Assembly (NCBI GenBank): GCA_004294225.1
Contig: REBA01000011.1
Span: 62,001-126,000 of the forward strand
Direction: 5' to 3'
Origin: Cytophagales bacterium
GTDB taxonomy: Bacteria > Bacteroidota > Bacteroidia > Cytophagales > Cytophagaceae
DNA: 64,000 nucleotides
Shown here one piece after another: positions 26,642-35,809 of the stretch; the stretch's first letter is position 1; every line of letters starts with the position of its first letter. Made by a program: the position numbers and the translations under genes. The notes below the pieces were generated by a model. The model worked only from the letters and a program-made list of their open reading frames with translations, did no database searches and was not told the origin of the DNA.

Positions 26642-29029
26642 ATGAAAAAAAATTACTGTTTCTGGTGTTTAATTTTTATTTTATCTAATACAAGTCTTAC
26701 ACATGCACAGCTTACCACCGAAATAAATCCACAGCTAGTCAATAAAGTATGGAGTGCTAAATGGATTCAGCATACTTACAATAATGACCAGTTTGGGGTT
26801 TATCATTTTAGGAAATCATTTTCATTAAAAGCTATTCCCAATAAATTTATAATACATATTTCGGCAGATAATCGCTACTGGCTTTTTGTGAATGGCAAGC
26901 GAATATGCACAGGTTCTTCAAAGGGAGATTTAAAGCATTGGCAATTTGAAAGTCTAGATCTAGCTCCCTATTTATCGCTTGGTAAAAACACATTGGCAAT
27001 TGCTGTTTGGAACTTTGGGGAGTTTAGGCCAGCCTCCCAATTCACAGCAGGAACAGGACTTGTAGTTCAAGGGAATAGTGAGTTGGAGCAAGTTGCAAAC
27101 ACAGATACTACTTGGCTAGTTTGTGAAAACACAGCATATACTCCTGTATTTGAAAATCATAAATACATAGGAGCTAGAGAAATATTTTTTGGTCCACGCT
27201 CAATTCCAAAATGGGAAATGCCTCAGGCAGACGAACGAAATTTCAAAAAGGCAATACTTGCAGATAATGCAGTACCTATAAGTGTTGATGTTGATTCAAA
27301 AAGGAAATTAATACAAAGAATAATTCCATTACCAGAAGAAAAGGAAGAACGGTTTGCAAACATTCGTAATAAAGAAGAAAATAATATTAAAGACGATTTT
27401 ATTAAAGGTATAGGTGCTCAATCTTTTGGGCCATGGGCAAATAACTCTATTCTTATAGATTTAGAACATCTTACTACTGCATATCCAGAAATCAAGGTGA
27501 GTGGAGGCAAAGGTGCAAGGATTACACTTACCTATATGGAAGCCCCATTTATCAATGTAAAACAAGAATATAAAGGTAACAGGAGTGAAGTCAAGGGTAA
27601 AATAATTGACGGAGTTAGTGATGTGTTTTACCCAAATGGAGACACGGATTTTGTTTACCGTCCTTTAACTTACAGAACTTTTAGATACATTGAAATCAAA
27701 CTAGATAACTATCAAGACCAATTAGTCATTAAAGATTTTAAAACCAAATTTACTGCTTATCCCTTTGAAGAGAAAGCGAGCTTTAAAAGTAATGACAAGA
27801 GTTTAGCGGATATATGGAGGGTTGCTTGGCGAACAGCTAGGCTTTGTGCTTACGATACTTATATGGATTGTCCTTACTACGAACAATTTCAATATATAGG
27901 AGACACAAGAATTCAAGCACTGGTCTCCCTTTATATGTCTGGCGACGATAGGTTGATGAGAAATGCAATTCAGCAATTTTATAATTCACAAAATTCTGAA
28001 GGTCTGACACAAAGCCGTTATCCCAATTGGCAAAATCAGATAATTCCACCATTTTCTCTATTTTGGGTCTTGATGATTCATGACCACTGGTTGCATAAAG
28101 GTGATGCAGCTTTTGCTAAACAATTCTCGAAAGGTATTGAGAATGTGCTTGCTTGGCATATTTCAAGAATAGATTCTAAAACAGGCATGTTGGGTGTTCT
28201 TGAGCATTGGAACTTCGTAGATTGGCCTAAAGATTGGCCTTGGTTAGGTATAGATCAAATTAGTGGTGTGCCAAAAGGAACCGAAAAAGGCAATACTTCT
28301 ATTCATACATTACAACTGGTGATGGTGTTACAAAAATCAGCTGATTTATTTAAAGATTTAGGTTACTCAATAAAAGCAAAAGAATACTTATCAATAGCTA
28401 ATCATTTAAAAACTAATACTTACAAAAATTGCTGGGATGAAAATAAAAATTTGCTTGCAGACCATATTGATAAATCTAACTTTAGCCAACATGCAAATGT
28501 ACTTGCAACAATTACAGAGTTATCACCCAAGATTAACTACAAAGAATTGATGAATAAAACGGTAAAAGATACTAATTTGGTTCAATGCACTGTCTATTGG
28601 AGGTTTTATTTAAATCAAGCAATGAAAAAAGCAGGACTTGGAAATCAATATATTGAAATGCTAACTCCATGGCACAATATGTTATCTTTGGGTCTAACTA
28701 CTTTTGCTGAAAAGCCAGAGCCAAGTCGCTCGGATTGCCACGGATGGAGTGCAAGCCCTAACTATGACTTATTGGCAACTGTGCTCGGGGTAAATCCTGC
28801 TAGTGCAGGTTTTAAGACCGTAAATATTTCCCCTAATCTTGGAGAATTAACCTTTGCCGAAGGAACAATACCTCACCCAAACGGAAATATTTCTGTAAAA
28901 CTAAAGAAAACAAATCTTGATGGGATTGATGCAGAGATTTCTTTACCCAAGGATATTTCAGGTGTATTTGTTTGGAAAGGTGAAAAAGTAAAACTTAATG
29001 GTGGCAATCAAATTATAAAAATAAAGTAA
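26642..29029 (+). CDS. Secreted alpha-L-rhamnosidase, glycoside hydrolase family 78
   Basis: 795 residues. A signal peptide ends at about residue 22 (THAQ). The N-terminal beta-sandwich has AKWIQHTYNNDQFGVYHFRKSF and the carbohydrate-binding-like RYWLFVNGKRICTG. The (alpha/alpha)6 catalytic domain follows, with YDTYMDCPYYEQFQYIGDTR, the conserved segment of GH78. It should release terminal L-rhamnose from plant or bacterial polysaccharide or glycosides by inversion. No SusC/SusD pair or other glycoside hydrolase is next to it, so it is not part of a visible polysaccharide locus. Confidence 0.87.
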   Translation: MKKNYCFWCLIFILSNTSLTHAQLTTEINPQLVNKVWSAKWIQHTYNNDQFGVYHFRKSFSLKAIPNKFIIHISADNRYWLFVNGKRICTGSSKGDLKHWQFESLDLAPYLSLGKNTLAIAVWNFGEFRPASQFTAGTGLVVQGNSELEQVANTDTTWLVCENTAYTPVFENHKYIGAREIFFGPRSIPKWEMPQADERNFKKAILADNAVPISVDVDSKRKLIQRIIPLPEEKEERFANIRNKEENNIKDDFIKGIGAQSFGPWANNSILIDLEHLTTAYPEIKVSGGKGARITLTYMEAPFINVKQEYKGNRSEVKGKIIDGVSDVFYPNGDTDFVYRPLTYRTFRYIEIKLDNYQDQLVIKDFKTKFTAYPFEEKASFKSNDKSLADIWRVAWRTARLCAYDTYMDCPYYEQFQYIGDTRIQALVSLYMSGDDRLMRNAIQQFYNSQNSEGLTQSRYPNWQNQIIPPFSLFWVLMIHDHWLHKGDAAFAKQFSKGIENVLAWHISRIDSKTGMLGVLEHWNFVDWPKDWPWLGIDQISGVPKGTEKGNTSIHTLQLVMVLQKSADLFKDLGYSIKAKEYLSIANHLKTNTYKNCWDENKNLLADHIDKSNFSQHANVLATITELSPKINYKELMNKTVKDTNLVQCTVYWRFYLNQAMKKAGLGNQYIEMLTPWHNMLSLGLTTFAEKPEPSRSDCHGWSASPNYDLLATVLGVNPASAGFKTVNISPNLGELTFAEGTIPHPNGNISVKLKKTNLDGIDAEISLPKDISGVFVWKGEKVKLNGGNQIIKIK

Positions 29030-29160
29030 TTGATATATTGGTTTTTATAATTATACTTCTTACTACTTTTTCCAAGATTAATTCAATTATGAATAGAATA
29101 AATCTTATTTTTACTTAATTAGTAGTATCAATTGCTATCTTTGTTAGGAAAATTGTCTAT

Positions 29161-30429
29161 ATGTCTAACATTAAAATACATAGATTCATAAGTTTAATTA
29201 TTTCTTTGGTACTTTTATTAATGTACTCTAAAGATAATTGTGCTTGGGGGCAATCATCTTTTAGCAATATAAAAATTTCGGGATGCTTAATACTAGGCTA
29301 TTGTATCAATGTAGAATCAACTTTAGAAACCAAAGTTCAATTAGTTATAGACCTTAATTCTGAAACAGGTTTTCAGGCAAACACAGAAGATGTTGCGATT
29401 GATTTTACTTTAAAAAAAGGAGCTAATTGTATCCCTTGGGATGGATATACAGGAAAAAGGGTGAAAATAACTGATGGTGTAAAAGTAAAACTAATTTTAA
29501 CAAGCAATAATGAATCAATTAATCACGAGCAAATCTTATATTTAATATGCCCACCTATTGCTAATGATGACAAAGACAGTACTGTTCAAAATCAGAAATT
29601 AGTTGCTACACGCCCCAAACTTGGTATTAATGATCAATATACTTTAGACCTTGAGAATAATATCATTTATGACATTAAAGAAAGTGTTTCTACAAAACAA
29701 GGTGGTTCAATATCAATTGCTTCAAATGGGACATTTACCTACGCTCCACCAAAGAATTTCATCGGAATTGACTTTTTCTCTTATAAAATCTGTTATACCA
29801 AATACCCAACTGTTTGTGATAGTGCAGATGTTCAAGTAAAAGTATTGACTTCGGGTTTTGAGCCACCTAAAGCCTTGGATGATTTTTATAAAACAAAAAC
29901 AAATAAAGAACTAACAGCAAACCTCACAGATAATGATGTAGGAGCTAAGTTGTGTAAAGTAGGAACTCAGAATACAAGTTCTAATATAGGTGGTAAATAC
30001 ACTGTTTCTATCAATGGTACGTTCACCTACACTCCACCAGAAAATTTTGTAGGCCTTGATTCTTTTGGATATGAAATCTGCAATGCAATTGTACCTTCAC
30101 TGTGCGATTCTGCTTGGGTATATATCCAAGTTGTATTTCAAAAAGATATTGTTATCCCCTCGGGTTTTAGCCCCAATAATGATGGCTTGAATGATTTTTT
30201 TGAAATTGCAAATATTGAACAATATGAGAATGAAGTAAAGATATTCAACAGATGGGGAAGCTTAGTTTACGAAGCAAAAAATTACGATAATAACAATATT
30301 AAATGGGAAGCAAAATCTAGCAGTGGTGCAATCACTAAAGGAGATATTTCAGAAGGAACTTATTATTATATTGTTAATTTAAAAGATAGCAATATGTCTT
30401 ATAAAGGCTATGTGGTAATAATTAAGTAA
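29161..30429 (+). CDS. Secreted protein with two cadherin/Ig-like repeats and T9SS type B (CHU_C) tail
   Basis: 422 residues. A signal peptide (about residues 1-31) is followed by an unrecognised N-terminal part with Cys, then two related modules (about 130-230 and 232-325). Each has a TFTYxPPxNFxGxDxF pattern followed by Y-x-I/V-C and CDSA, as in tandem Ig/cadherin-like repeats. The tail from about residue 330 (IVIPSGFSPNNDGLNDFFEI, then VKIFNRWGSLVYEA) is the gliding-motility-associated C-terminal domain. It is the first gene of a triad with PorP/SprF and OmpA/PD40 proteins, the usual set for T9SS type B cargo. TATCTTTG at 29136-29143 may be its minus-7 box. Confidence 0.9.
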   Translation: MSNIKIHRFISLIISLVLLLMYSKDNCAWGQSSFSNIKISGCLILGYCINVESTLETKVQLVIDLNSETGFQANTEDVAIDFTLKKGANCIPWDGYTGKRVKITDGVKVKLILTSNNESINHEQILYLICPPIANDDKDSTVQNQKLVATRPKLGINDQYTLDLENNIIYDIKESVSTKQGGSISIASNGTFTYAPPKNFIGIDFFSYKICYTKYPTVCDSADVQVKVLTSGFEPPKALDDFYKTKTNKELTANLTDNDVGAKLCKVGTQNTSSNIGGKYTVSINGTFTYTPPENFVGLDSFGYEICNAIVPSLCDSAWVYIQVVFQKDIVIPSGFSPNNDGLNDFFEIANIEQYENEVKIFNRWGSLVYEAKNYDNNNIKWEAKSSSGAITKGDISEGTYYYIVNLKDSNMSYKGYVVIIK

Positions 30430-30509
30430 AATTACAAAAACGTTTTATTATAACTCATCTAAAGAAACATATTGTCTCAAACACAAAACTACTAAAGTCT
30501 ATACTCGGC

Positions 30510-31385
30510 TTGATGTTACTATTTCTATTGGAATCAAAAGCTCAACAAGAGCCCATGTACAGCCAATATATGTTTAATACAGTAATTATCAATCCAGCGT
30601 ACGCAGGCAGCAGAGAAGCACTAAGTGCAACTATTTTATATAGAAATCAGTGGCTAGGAATAGATGGAGCACCTGTTACGCAGACATTCAATATTCACAA
30701 TTTATTAAAAAACGAAAAAATAGGCCTTGGGCTTAGTATGACCAACGATAGTTATACTATTCACAGCCATCAAAATGTAAATTTATGTTTTGCCTATATT
30801 TTGAATCTGGGAAGTGCCAAATTAAGTTTTGGCTTACAAGCTGGAGCAGTTAGAACAAAATCTGACTTTTCGAAAATCAATTTTGCAAAAGATGAGCAAA
30901 TAGAAGTGGGGCAAAGTGTTCAGAAAATAGCTCCAAGCTTTGGAACAGGATTATATCTTCATTCTGAAAAATTTTATTTTGGGTTGTCATGTCCAAGAAT
31001 AGCTACTGTGAGTAAATCTCAAAACCCACTTGAGTTAAAACTTATACCACATTATTATGCTATGTTAGGAATTAATTTTTATTTCAGTGAAAATTTAATT
31101 TTTAGACCTTCTACCTTGATAAAACACACTACTGGATCGCCCTTGCAAGCTGATTTTAATACTTTCTTTCTTTATAACAACACAATAGGAGCGGGGCTTG
31201 CATATCGAACTACAGAGAGCTTGATTGGTATGATTCAAGTTCATTTAGGGAAAATAAAAATAGGCTATTCCTACGATTATGGCGTGGGAGCATTAAGTCG
31301 AATAGCTAATGGTTCTCATGAAATATTTATTAATTTTGAAACTACTTTGATAAAAGACAAGGTAGTTTCTCCAAGATTTTTTTAA
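30510..31385 (+). CDS. PorP/SprF family type IX secretion outer-membrane protein; start uncertain
   Basis: 291 residues from TTG at 30510. The family pattern is QQEPMYSQYMFNTVIINPAYAGSRE followed by LYRNQWLGIDGAPVTQTFNIH, as in PorP/SprF proteins, which anchor or sort T9SS type B cargo at the outer membrane. The TTG/ATG pair at 30510/30513 gives only a truncated signal (MLLFLLESKAQ) without basic residues. The same frame is open back to 30426 and encodes a proper signal peptide (KLLKSILGLMLLFLLESKAQ) with upstream lysines, but it has no ATG, GTG or TTG there. Translation may begin at an ATT (30471 or 30447). Confidence 0.88.
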   Translation: MMLLFLLESKAQQEPMYSQYMFNTVIINPAYAGSREALSATILYRNQWLGIDGAPVTQTFNIHNLLKNEKIGLGLSMTNDSYTIHSHQNVNLCFAYILNLGSAKLSFGLQAGAVRTKSDFSKINFAKDEQIEVGQSVQKIAPSFGTGLYLHSEKFYFGLSCPRIATVSKSQNPLELKLIPHYYAMLGINFYFSENLIFRPSTLIKHTTGSPLQADFNTFFLYNNTIGAGLAYRTTESLIGMIQVHLGKIKIGYSYDYGVGALSRIANGSHEIFINFETTLIKDKVVSPRFF

Positions 31386-31424
31386 ACTTATCCTTAATTA
31401 TTCGTATGATACATATTCACAAAA

Positions 31425-33356
31425 ATGTTAAGGTATAATTATCTCATGTTTAGAATTTTATTTTTGCTTTTTGTAACTCACATTTTACCTACTTTGCTAA
31501 TTGCACAATCAGCAAAAGTGGATCGGGCGAATGTATTGTTCAAAGATGGAGCCTATTACAAAGCCTTAGAGTTGTATGAAGGAATGGATAAGTCTGAAAA
31601 AACAGATGAAGCAATAAGAAATATGGCTGACTGTTACAGACAGTTGCAGAAATTTCCACAAGCGGAGAAAACATACAGTATTGTAGTCAAATCATCCTCT
31701 GCTAGACCAATTGATAAATTCAATTATGCCCAAGTTTTACAAATCAATGGGAAGTGCTTAGAAGCTAGCCGTTGGTACAGCATATATGCTAAATTAGATC
31801 TGTCAGATAAAAGAGCGGTCTTATTAGCAAGTTCTTGCGACAGTCTTAAATTATTTCGTTCAGACTCTTCACAATATCATATCAAAAGACTACATGACTT
31901 AAATTCTTCAGATTCAGATTTTGGAGCTGTAGAATTTAAAAATGGCTTAGTGTTTACCTCTGCAAGAGGAGGAAATAAAGTTACAGAAAGAGATGGAACT
32001 CCTTATTTGAATATGTATCATGTAGAATTTGATGACAATAAGCAATTAGAGTCGATAGAAGAATTTAAAGGAAAAGTAGGTAGCAAATTTCATGATGGTC
32101 CCGCTTGTTTTAGTAATGATTACAAAGAAATATATTTTACAAGAAATGAAAAAGGGAATAAAGGAACCATGCGTTTGCACCTTTTTAAAGCCCAATTGAA
32201 AAATGATGAGTGGTATGACGTAGAAGAGTTACCATTTAATAACGAGTACTATTCAGTTGGGCATCCCACGATTTCTAAAGACGGTAAGCTTTTATACTTC
32301 ACATCCGACAAAGGCGGATTTGGCGGTACAGATATTTTTCTCAGTCGAAAAAAAGGAGATAGTTGGTCTTCTCCCGAAAATATTGGTTCTAAGATTAATA
32401 CAAGAGGGAATGAGATGTTTCCATATATTTCTGCTGAAGGCATTTTATACTTTGCTTCTAATGGTCATCCAGGTCTTGGAGGGCTAGATATTTTTAGAGC
32501 AACCTTTGACGATTATGGAAATTGTATTGCTGTACAAAATATGGGAGCTCCAATTAATAGCACTTATGACGACTTTGCCCTCTCTGTGGGTAAACAAACT
32601 TATACTGGTTATTTTTCTTCTAACAGACCAGGCGGAATGGGGGGGGATGACTTGTTTGAATTTCAAGATTTAGGGCAAGTCAATATTTCTAAAATAAAAG
32701 TAGAAGGAAAGATAACAAAGAAAACAGCCGACAATAAAGAAATTCCAATCCAAGGTGCTGTGCTTACACTTTATAATGAAGAAGAAAAAAGATTAAACGA
32801 AACCATTACCAAAAGCGACGGAGCCTATGCCTTTGAAGTAGAAACCGAAAAAAATTATACTTTGGTAGCAAAAAAAGATAATTATTTTACAGAACGGAAA
32901 AAAATATCCACTATAGGTAAAAGTAAGTCCAAACAAAAAAATGCAACAACATTAAGTGTTGAAAGCCAAGGTGCAAATGTGAGTATAAAAGAAATAATAT
33001 TAAACCAAGAAAATGAGATTGAACACGTATTGTGGGATTATAATTCAGTAGAGCTAAAGCCAACAGCAAAATTACAGCTCAATAAAGTGGCTCAGCTATT
33101 AAAAGACAATCCTAATATTGTGATTGAAATAGGCTCTCATACCGATGATAGAGGCGATCATTCAAGCAATATGATTCTTTCACAAAAAAGAGCAGATGCC
33201 GCTAGATTGTATATCATCACTAAAGGAATTACTGCCAATAGAATTACTTCAAATGGATATGGAGAAATGAAACCTATAATAAAAAATGCTACCACAGAAG
33301 CAGATCATTCCAGAAATAGAAGAACTGAGTTCTCTGTAATTCAAATCATGCAATAA
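31425..33356 (+). CDS. OmpA family protein with TPR and PD40 repeats (PorE/SprE-like)
   Basis: 643 residues; an in-frame ATG at 31446 is a slightly more compact start. Order of parts: signal peptide, TPR-like helices (about 30-130), PD40/WD40-like blades marked by repeated LYFTSDKGGFGGTDIF and ILYFASNGHPGLGGLDIF phrases (150-410), a carboxypeptidase-regulatory-like sandwich (425-500), and an OmpA peptidoglycan-binding domain (IEIGSHTDDRGDHSSNMILS, then NRRTEF). This matches PorE-type proteins of the T9SS, which tie the secretion machinery to peptidoglycan. It is third in the triad, after PorP/SprF, with a terminator behind it. Confidence 0.9.
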   Translation: MLRYNYLMFRILFLLFVTHILPTLLIAQSAKVDRANVLFKDGAYYKALELYEGMDKSEKTDEAIRNMADCYRQLQKFPQAEKTYSIVVKSSSARPIDKFNYAQVLQINGKCLEASRWYSIYAKLDLSDKRAVLLASSCDSLKLFRSDSSQYHIKRLHDLNSSDSDFGAVEFKNGLVFTSARGGNKVTERDGTPYLNMYHVEFDDNKQLESIEEFKGKVGSKFHDGPACFSNDYKEIYFTRNEKGNKGTMRLHLFKAQLKNDEWYDVEELPFNNEYYSVGHPTISKDGKLLYFTSDKGGFGGTDIFLSRKKGDSWSSPENIGSKINTRGNEMFPYISAEGILYFASNGHPGLGGLDIFRATFDDYGNCIAVQNMGAPINSTYDDFALSVGKQTYTGYFSSNRPGGMGGDDLFEFQDLGQVNISKIKVEGKITKKTADNKEIPIQGAVLTLYNEEEKRLNETITKSDGAYAFEVETEKNYTLVAKKDNYFTERKKISTIGKSKSKQKNATTLSVESQGANVSIKEIILNQENEIEHVLWDYNSVELKPTAKLQLNKVAQLLKDNPNIVIEIGSHTDDRGDHSSNMILSQKRADAARLYIITKGITANRITSNGYGEMKPIIKNATTEADHSRNRRTEFSVIQIMQ

Positions 33357-33372
33357 CGATTGATTATCTAAA

Positions 33373-33410
33373 CATAAAAAAAGCTATCTAAACGGATAGC
33401 TTTTTTTATG
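33373..33410. terminator. Hairpin terminator between convergent genes
   Basis: 16-bp stem (33373-33388 with 33395-33410), 6-nt loop, seven T on the 3' arm of each strand. It serves the OmpA/PD40 gene and possibly the Dabb gene. Confidence 0.8.
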
Positions 33411-33423
33411 ATTTTCAGTTTGA

Positions 33424-33723
33424 TTAAGAGAAATCATATACTTTTACAGACTCCCAAAGATGCTTGCAATTTTCTAAAAATTGGAGATGAATGGGGTCTT
33501 TTTGATATTCGTCATGACCCGCTATATTTTCGAAGCTTGTGTACAATCCAAAATCATAGCTATCATCAATACTTGGTCTTTTAGCAGTTGGGGCAGGAGC
33601 ACCTACATGAAAACCTTTCAAAGATTTTACAGCAGCTATGCTTTCTATTCCTTGAACAAACTTTGCTTTGTCGGATTCAGATAAATTTTTCTTTAACCAA
33701 AAAAATACTACGTGTACTAACAT
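33424..33723 (-). CDS. Dabb family (stress-responsive A/B barrel) protein
   Basis: 99 residues, typical for a single Dabb ferredoxin-like domain: MLVHVVFFWLKKNLSESDKA at the start, FHVGAPAPTAKRPSIDDSYD in the middle and HDEYQKDPIHLQFLENCKHLW near the end. These dimeric proteins have varied or unknown roles; no active site can be assigned. Confidence 0.85.
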   Translation of the reverse strand: MLVHVVFFWLKKNLSESDKAKFVQGIESIAAVKSLKGFHVGAPAPTAKRPSIDDSYDFGLYTSFENIAGHDEYQKDPIHLQFLENCKHLWESVKVYDFS

Positions 33724-33750
33724 TTGTTTTATATTTAGATTTTAACTTTG
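33723..33750 (+). promoter_or_regulatory. Possible promoter of the NAD synthetase gene
   Basis: TTTG at 33723-33726 and TAACTTTG at 33743-33750; the spacer is 16 nt, shorter than usual. The ATG is 53 nt downstream. Confidence 0.35.
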
Positions 33751-33803
33751 AACTCAAAATTAATAGGTATAATTATATACACAAGCATTAAATAAATAAT
33801 AGC

Positions 33804-35684
33804 ATGAAATTAAAGATTGGAGGTGCTGCATTAAACCAAACTCCTATGGATTGGGCTAATAATACAAATAATATTATTCAAGCAATAGAAGCTGCAAAAA
33901 AAGAAGGCATTCATATTTTATGTTTACCAGAGTTATGTGTTACTGGCTATGGATGTGAAGACGTATTTTTGAGTGAATGGATCAAAGAGGCTGCATTAGA
34001 TCAATTATTTCAGATTTTACCATATACATCAAATATTGCTGTAGCTATTGGTATCCCTATTGATTTTGAAAATAATCTATATAATTGTGCCTGTTTTGTT
34101 TTTGACCAAAAAATACTTGGCTTTTGTGCTAAGCAATTTTTAGCAAATGAGGGCATTCATTATGAAACAAGATGGTTCAAACCTTGGGTACACTCTACGA
34201 AAAATACTATCATCATCAGAAATAGTTCTTACCCCATAGGCGATTTGACTTTTGAATTATTTCAAATAAAAATTGGTTTTGAAATCTGCGAAGATGCATG
34301 GAAAAGCGATACAGAAAGGCCAGCTTCGAGATTAAAAAAGCAAAACGTAGATTTGATACTCAACCCCAGTGCAAGTCATTTTTCTTTCGGAAAATCTGCA
34401 ATTCGTTATGATTTGATAATAGGTAGTTCTAAAACATTCAACTGCACTTATCTATACGCTAATTTATTGGGAAACGAGGCAGGAAGAATCATTTACGATG
34501 GAGAAGTTTTGATTGCTCATCAAGGCAAATTGATTCAAAGAAATCAACGATTTTCTTTTAAAGCCTTTAATTTAATAAGCACTGAGATAAATTTTCAAAC
34601 CAATGCTATTCCACAGAACATCTTAAACCCAGATACTAGAGAAAAAGCCTACGAATTTTGGGAAGCTACCAGCTTGGGTTTATTTGATTATTTGAGAAAA
34701 TCAAAAAGCAAGGCATTTGTATTATCGCTTAGTGGAGGTGCAGATTCTTCCGCTTGTGCTATCATGGTAGCTGAGATGCTTTATAATGGTTTAGAAGAAT
34801 TAGGCTTGAAAGATTTTTTATCCCAACTTAATTTAATGCACTTATACGAAGAACTTTTGCCCTATCAATCTGACAATGAAAAATTAAAGAAAAATTTGAT
34901 GGCCAAGATATTAATATGTGCTTATCAAGCTACAGTAAATTCTAGTGAAGATACCTATATGTCTGCAAAAGTATTGGCAGAATCTATTGGAGCTACTTTT
35001 TATCATTGGAACATAGACGAACAAATTAAAAGAAATATTTCAACAATTGAAGCTACAATTGGGCGAGAGTTAACTTGGCATCAAGATGATATTGCTTTAC
35101 AAAACATTCAAGCCAGAACCAGATCGCCATTAATCTGGTTACTAACCAACCTATCTAGTGCTTTATTGATAACTACCTCTAATAGAAGTGAAGGTGACGT
35201 AGGATATGCCACTATGGACGGTGATACAAGTGGAAGCATAGCACCTATAGCAGGAGTAGATAAAGATTTTATTCGCCAATGGTTGAAGTGGGTGGAAAAA
35301 ACAAGAAACCATAAAGGTTTAGCGATTGTGAATAACCTTTCTCCAAGTGCAGAACTAAGGCCACTATCTAATACCCAAACTGATGAAAAAGATTTAATGC
35401 CCTATGATATTTTAGTAAAAATAGAAAGACTAGCAATAAGAAATAGAAAATCACCAATTGAGGTTTTTGAAATATTAATAATTGAATTAGAGTTAGAAAA
35501 AAATATTTTGAAAAACTATATTATAAAATTCTTTCAATTATGGAGCCGCAATCAATGGAAAAGAGAAAGAATTGCGCCTTCATTTCATCTAGACGATTTT
35601 AATGTAGATTCAAGATCATGGTGCAGATTTCCAATATTGAGCGGTAGCTTTGAGCAGGAAATTTTGCAGTTGATTAATGATTAG
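33804..35684 (+). CDS. nadE: Glutamine-dependent NAD+ synthetase
   Basis: 626 residues in two domains. The N-terminal nitrilase-like glutaminase (to about 270) has LCLPELCVTGYGCEDVF and IGFEICEDAWKSD, which carries the nucleophile Cys. The C-terminal synthetase has the ATP pyrophosphatase loop VLSLSGGADSSACA and, later, NRSEGDVGYATMDGDTSGS. It amidates nicotinate adenine dinucleotide to NAD+ using ammonia channelled from glutamine. It is transcribed alone. Confidence 0.93.
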   Translation: MKLKIGGAALNQTPMDWANNTNNIIQAIEAAKKEGIHILCLPELCVTGYGCEDVFLSEWIKEAALDQLFQILPYTSNIAVAIGIPIDFENNLYNCACFVFDQKILGFCAKQFLANEGIHYETRWFKPWVHSTKNTIIIRNSSYPIGDLTFELFQIKIGFEICEDAWKSDTERPASRLKKQNVDLILNPSASHFSFGKSAIRYDLIIGSSKTFNCTYLYANLLGNEAGRIIYDGEVLIAHQGKLIQRNQRFSFKAFNLISTEINFQTNAIPQNILNPDTREKAYEFWEATSLGLFDYLRKSKSKAFVLSLSGGADSSACAIMVAEMLYNGLEELGLKDFLSQLNLMHLYEELLPYQSDNEKLKKNLMAKILICAYQATVNSSEDTYMSAKVLAESIGATFYHWNIDEQIKRNISTIEATIGRELTWHQDDIALQNIQARTRSPLIWLLTNLSSALLITTSNRSEGDVGYATMDGDTSGSIAPIAGVDKDFIRQWLKWVEKTRNHKGLAIVNNLSPSAELRPLSNTQTDEKDLMPYDILVKIERLAIRNRKSPIEVFEILIIELELEKNILKNYIIKFFQLWSRNQWKRERIAPSFHLDDFNVDSRSWCRFPILSGSFEQEILQLIND

Positions 35685-35809
35685 TATTTTATTATTGAAA
35701 GAATAGGAGAGAAGCTAATAGCCTTTATGAGCATAATGCCTATAAGAAAGGAAACTTATATAGTAATATTGCTTTGTCTACACAAAGTCACAGTAGCTCC
35801 TATTTAGAA

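Noticed and set aside
35685-35809. Possible TPR-like remnant (frame reading REANSLYEHNAYKKGNLYSN) between NAD synthetase and the M23 gene
   Set aside because: Only about 40 codons, no start, a stop just before it; in AT-rich DNA this can arise by chance.
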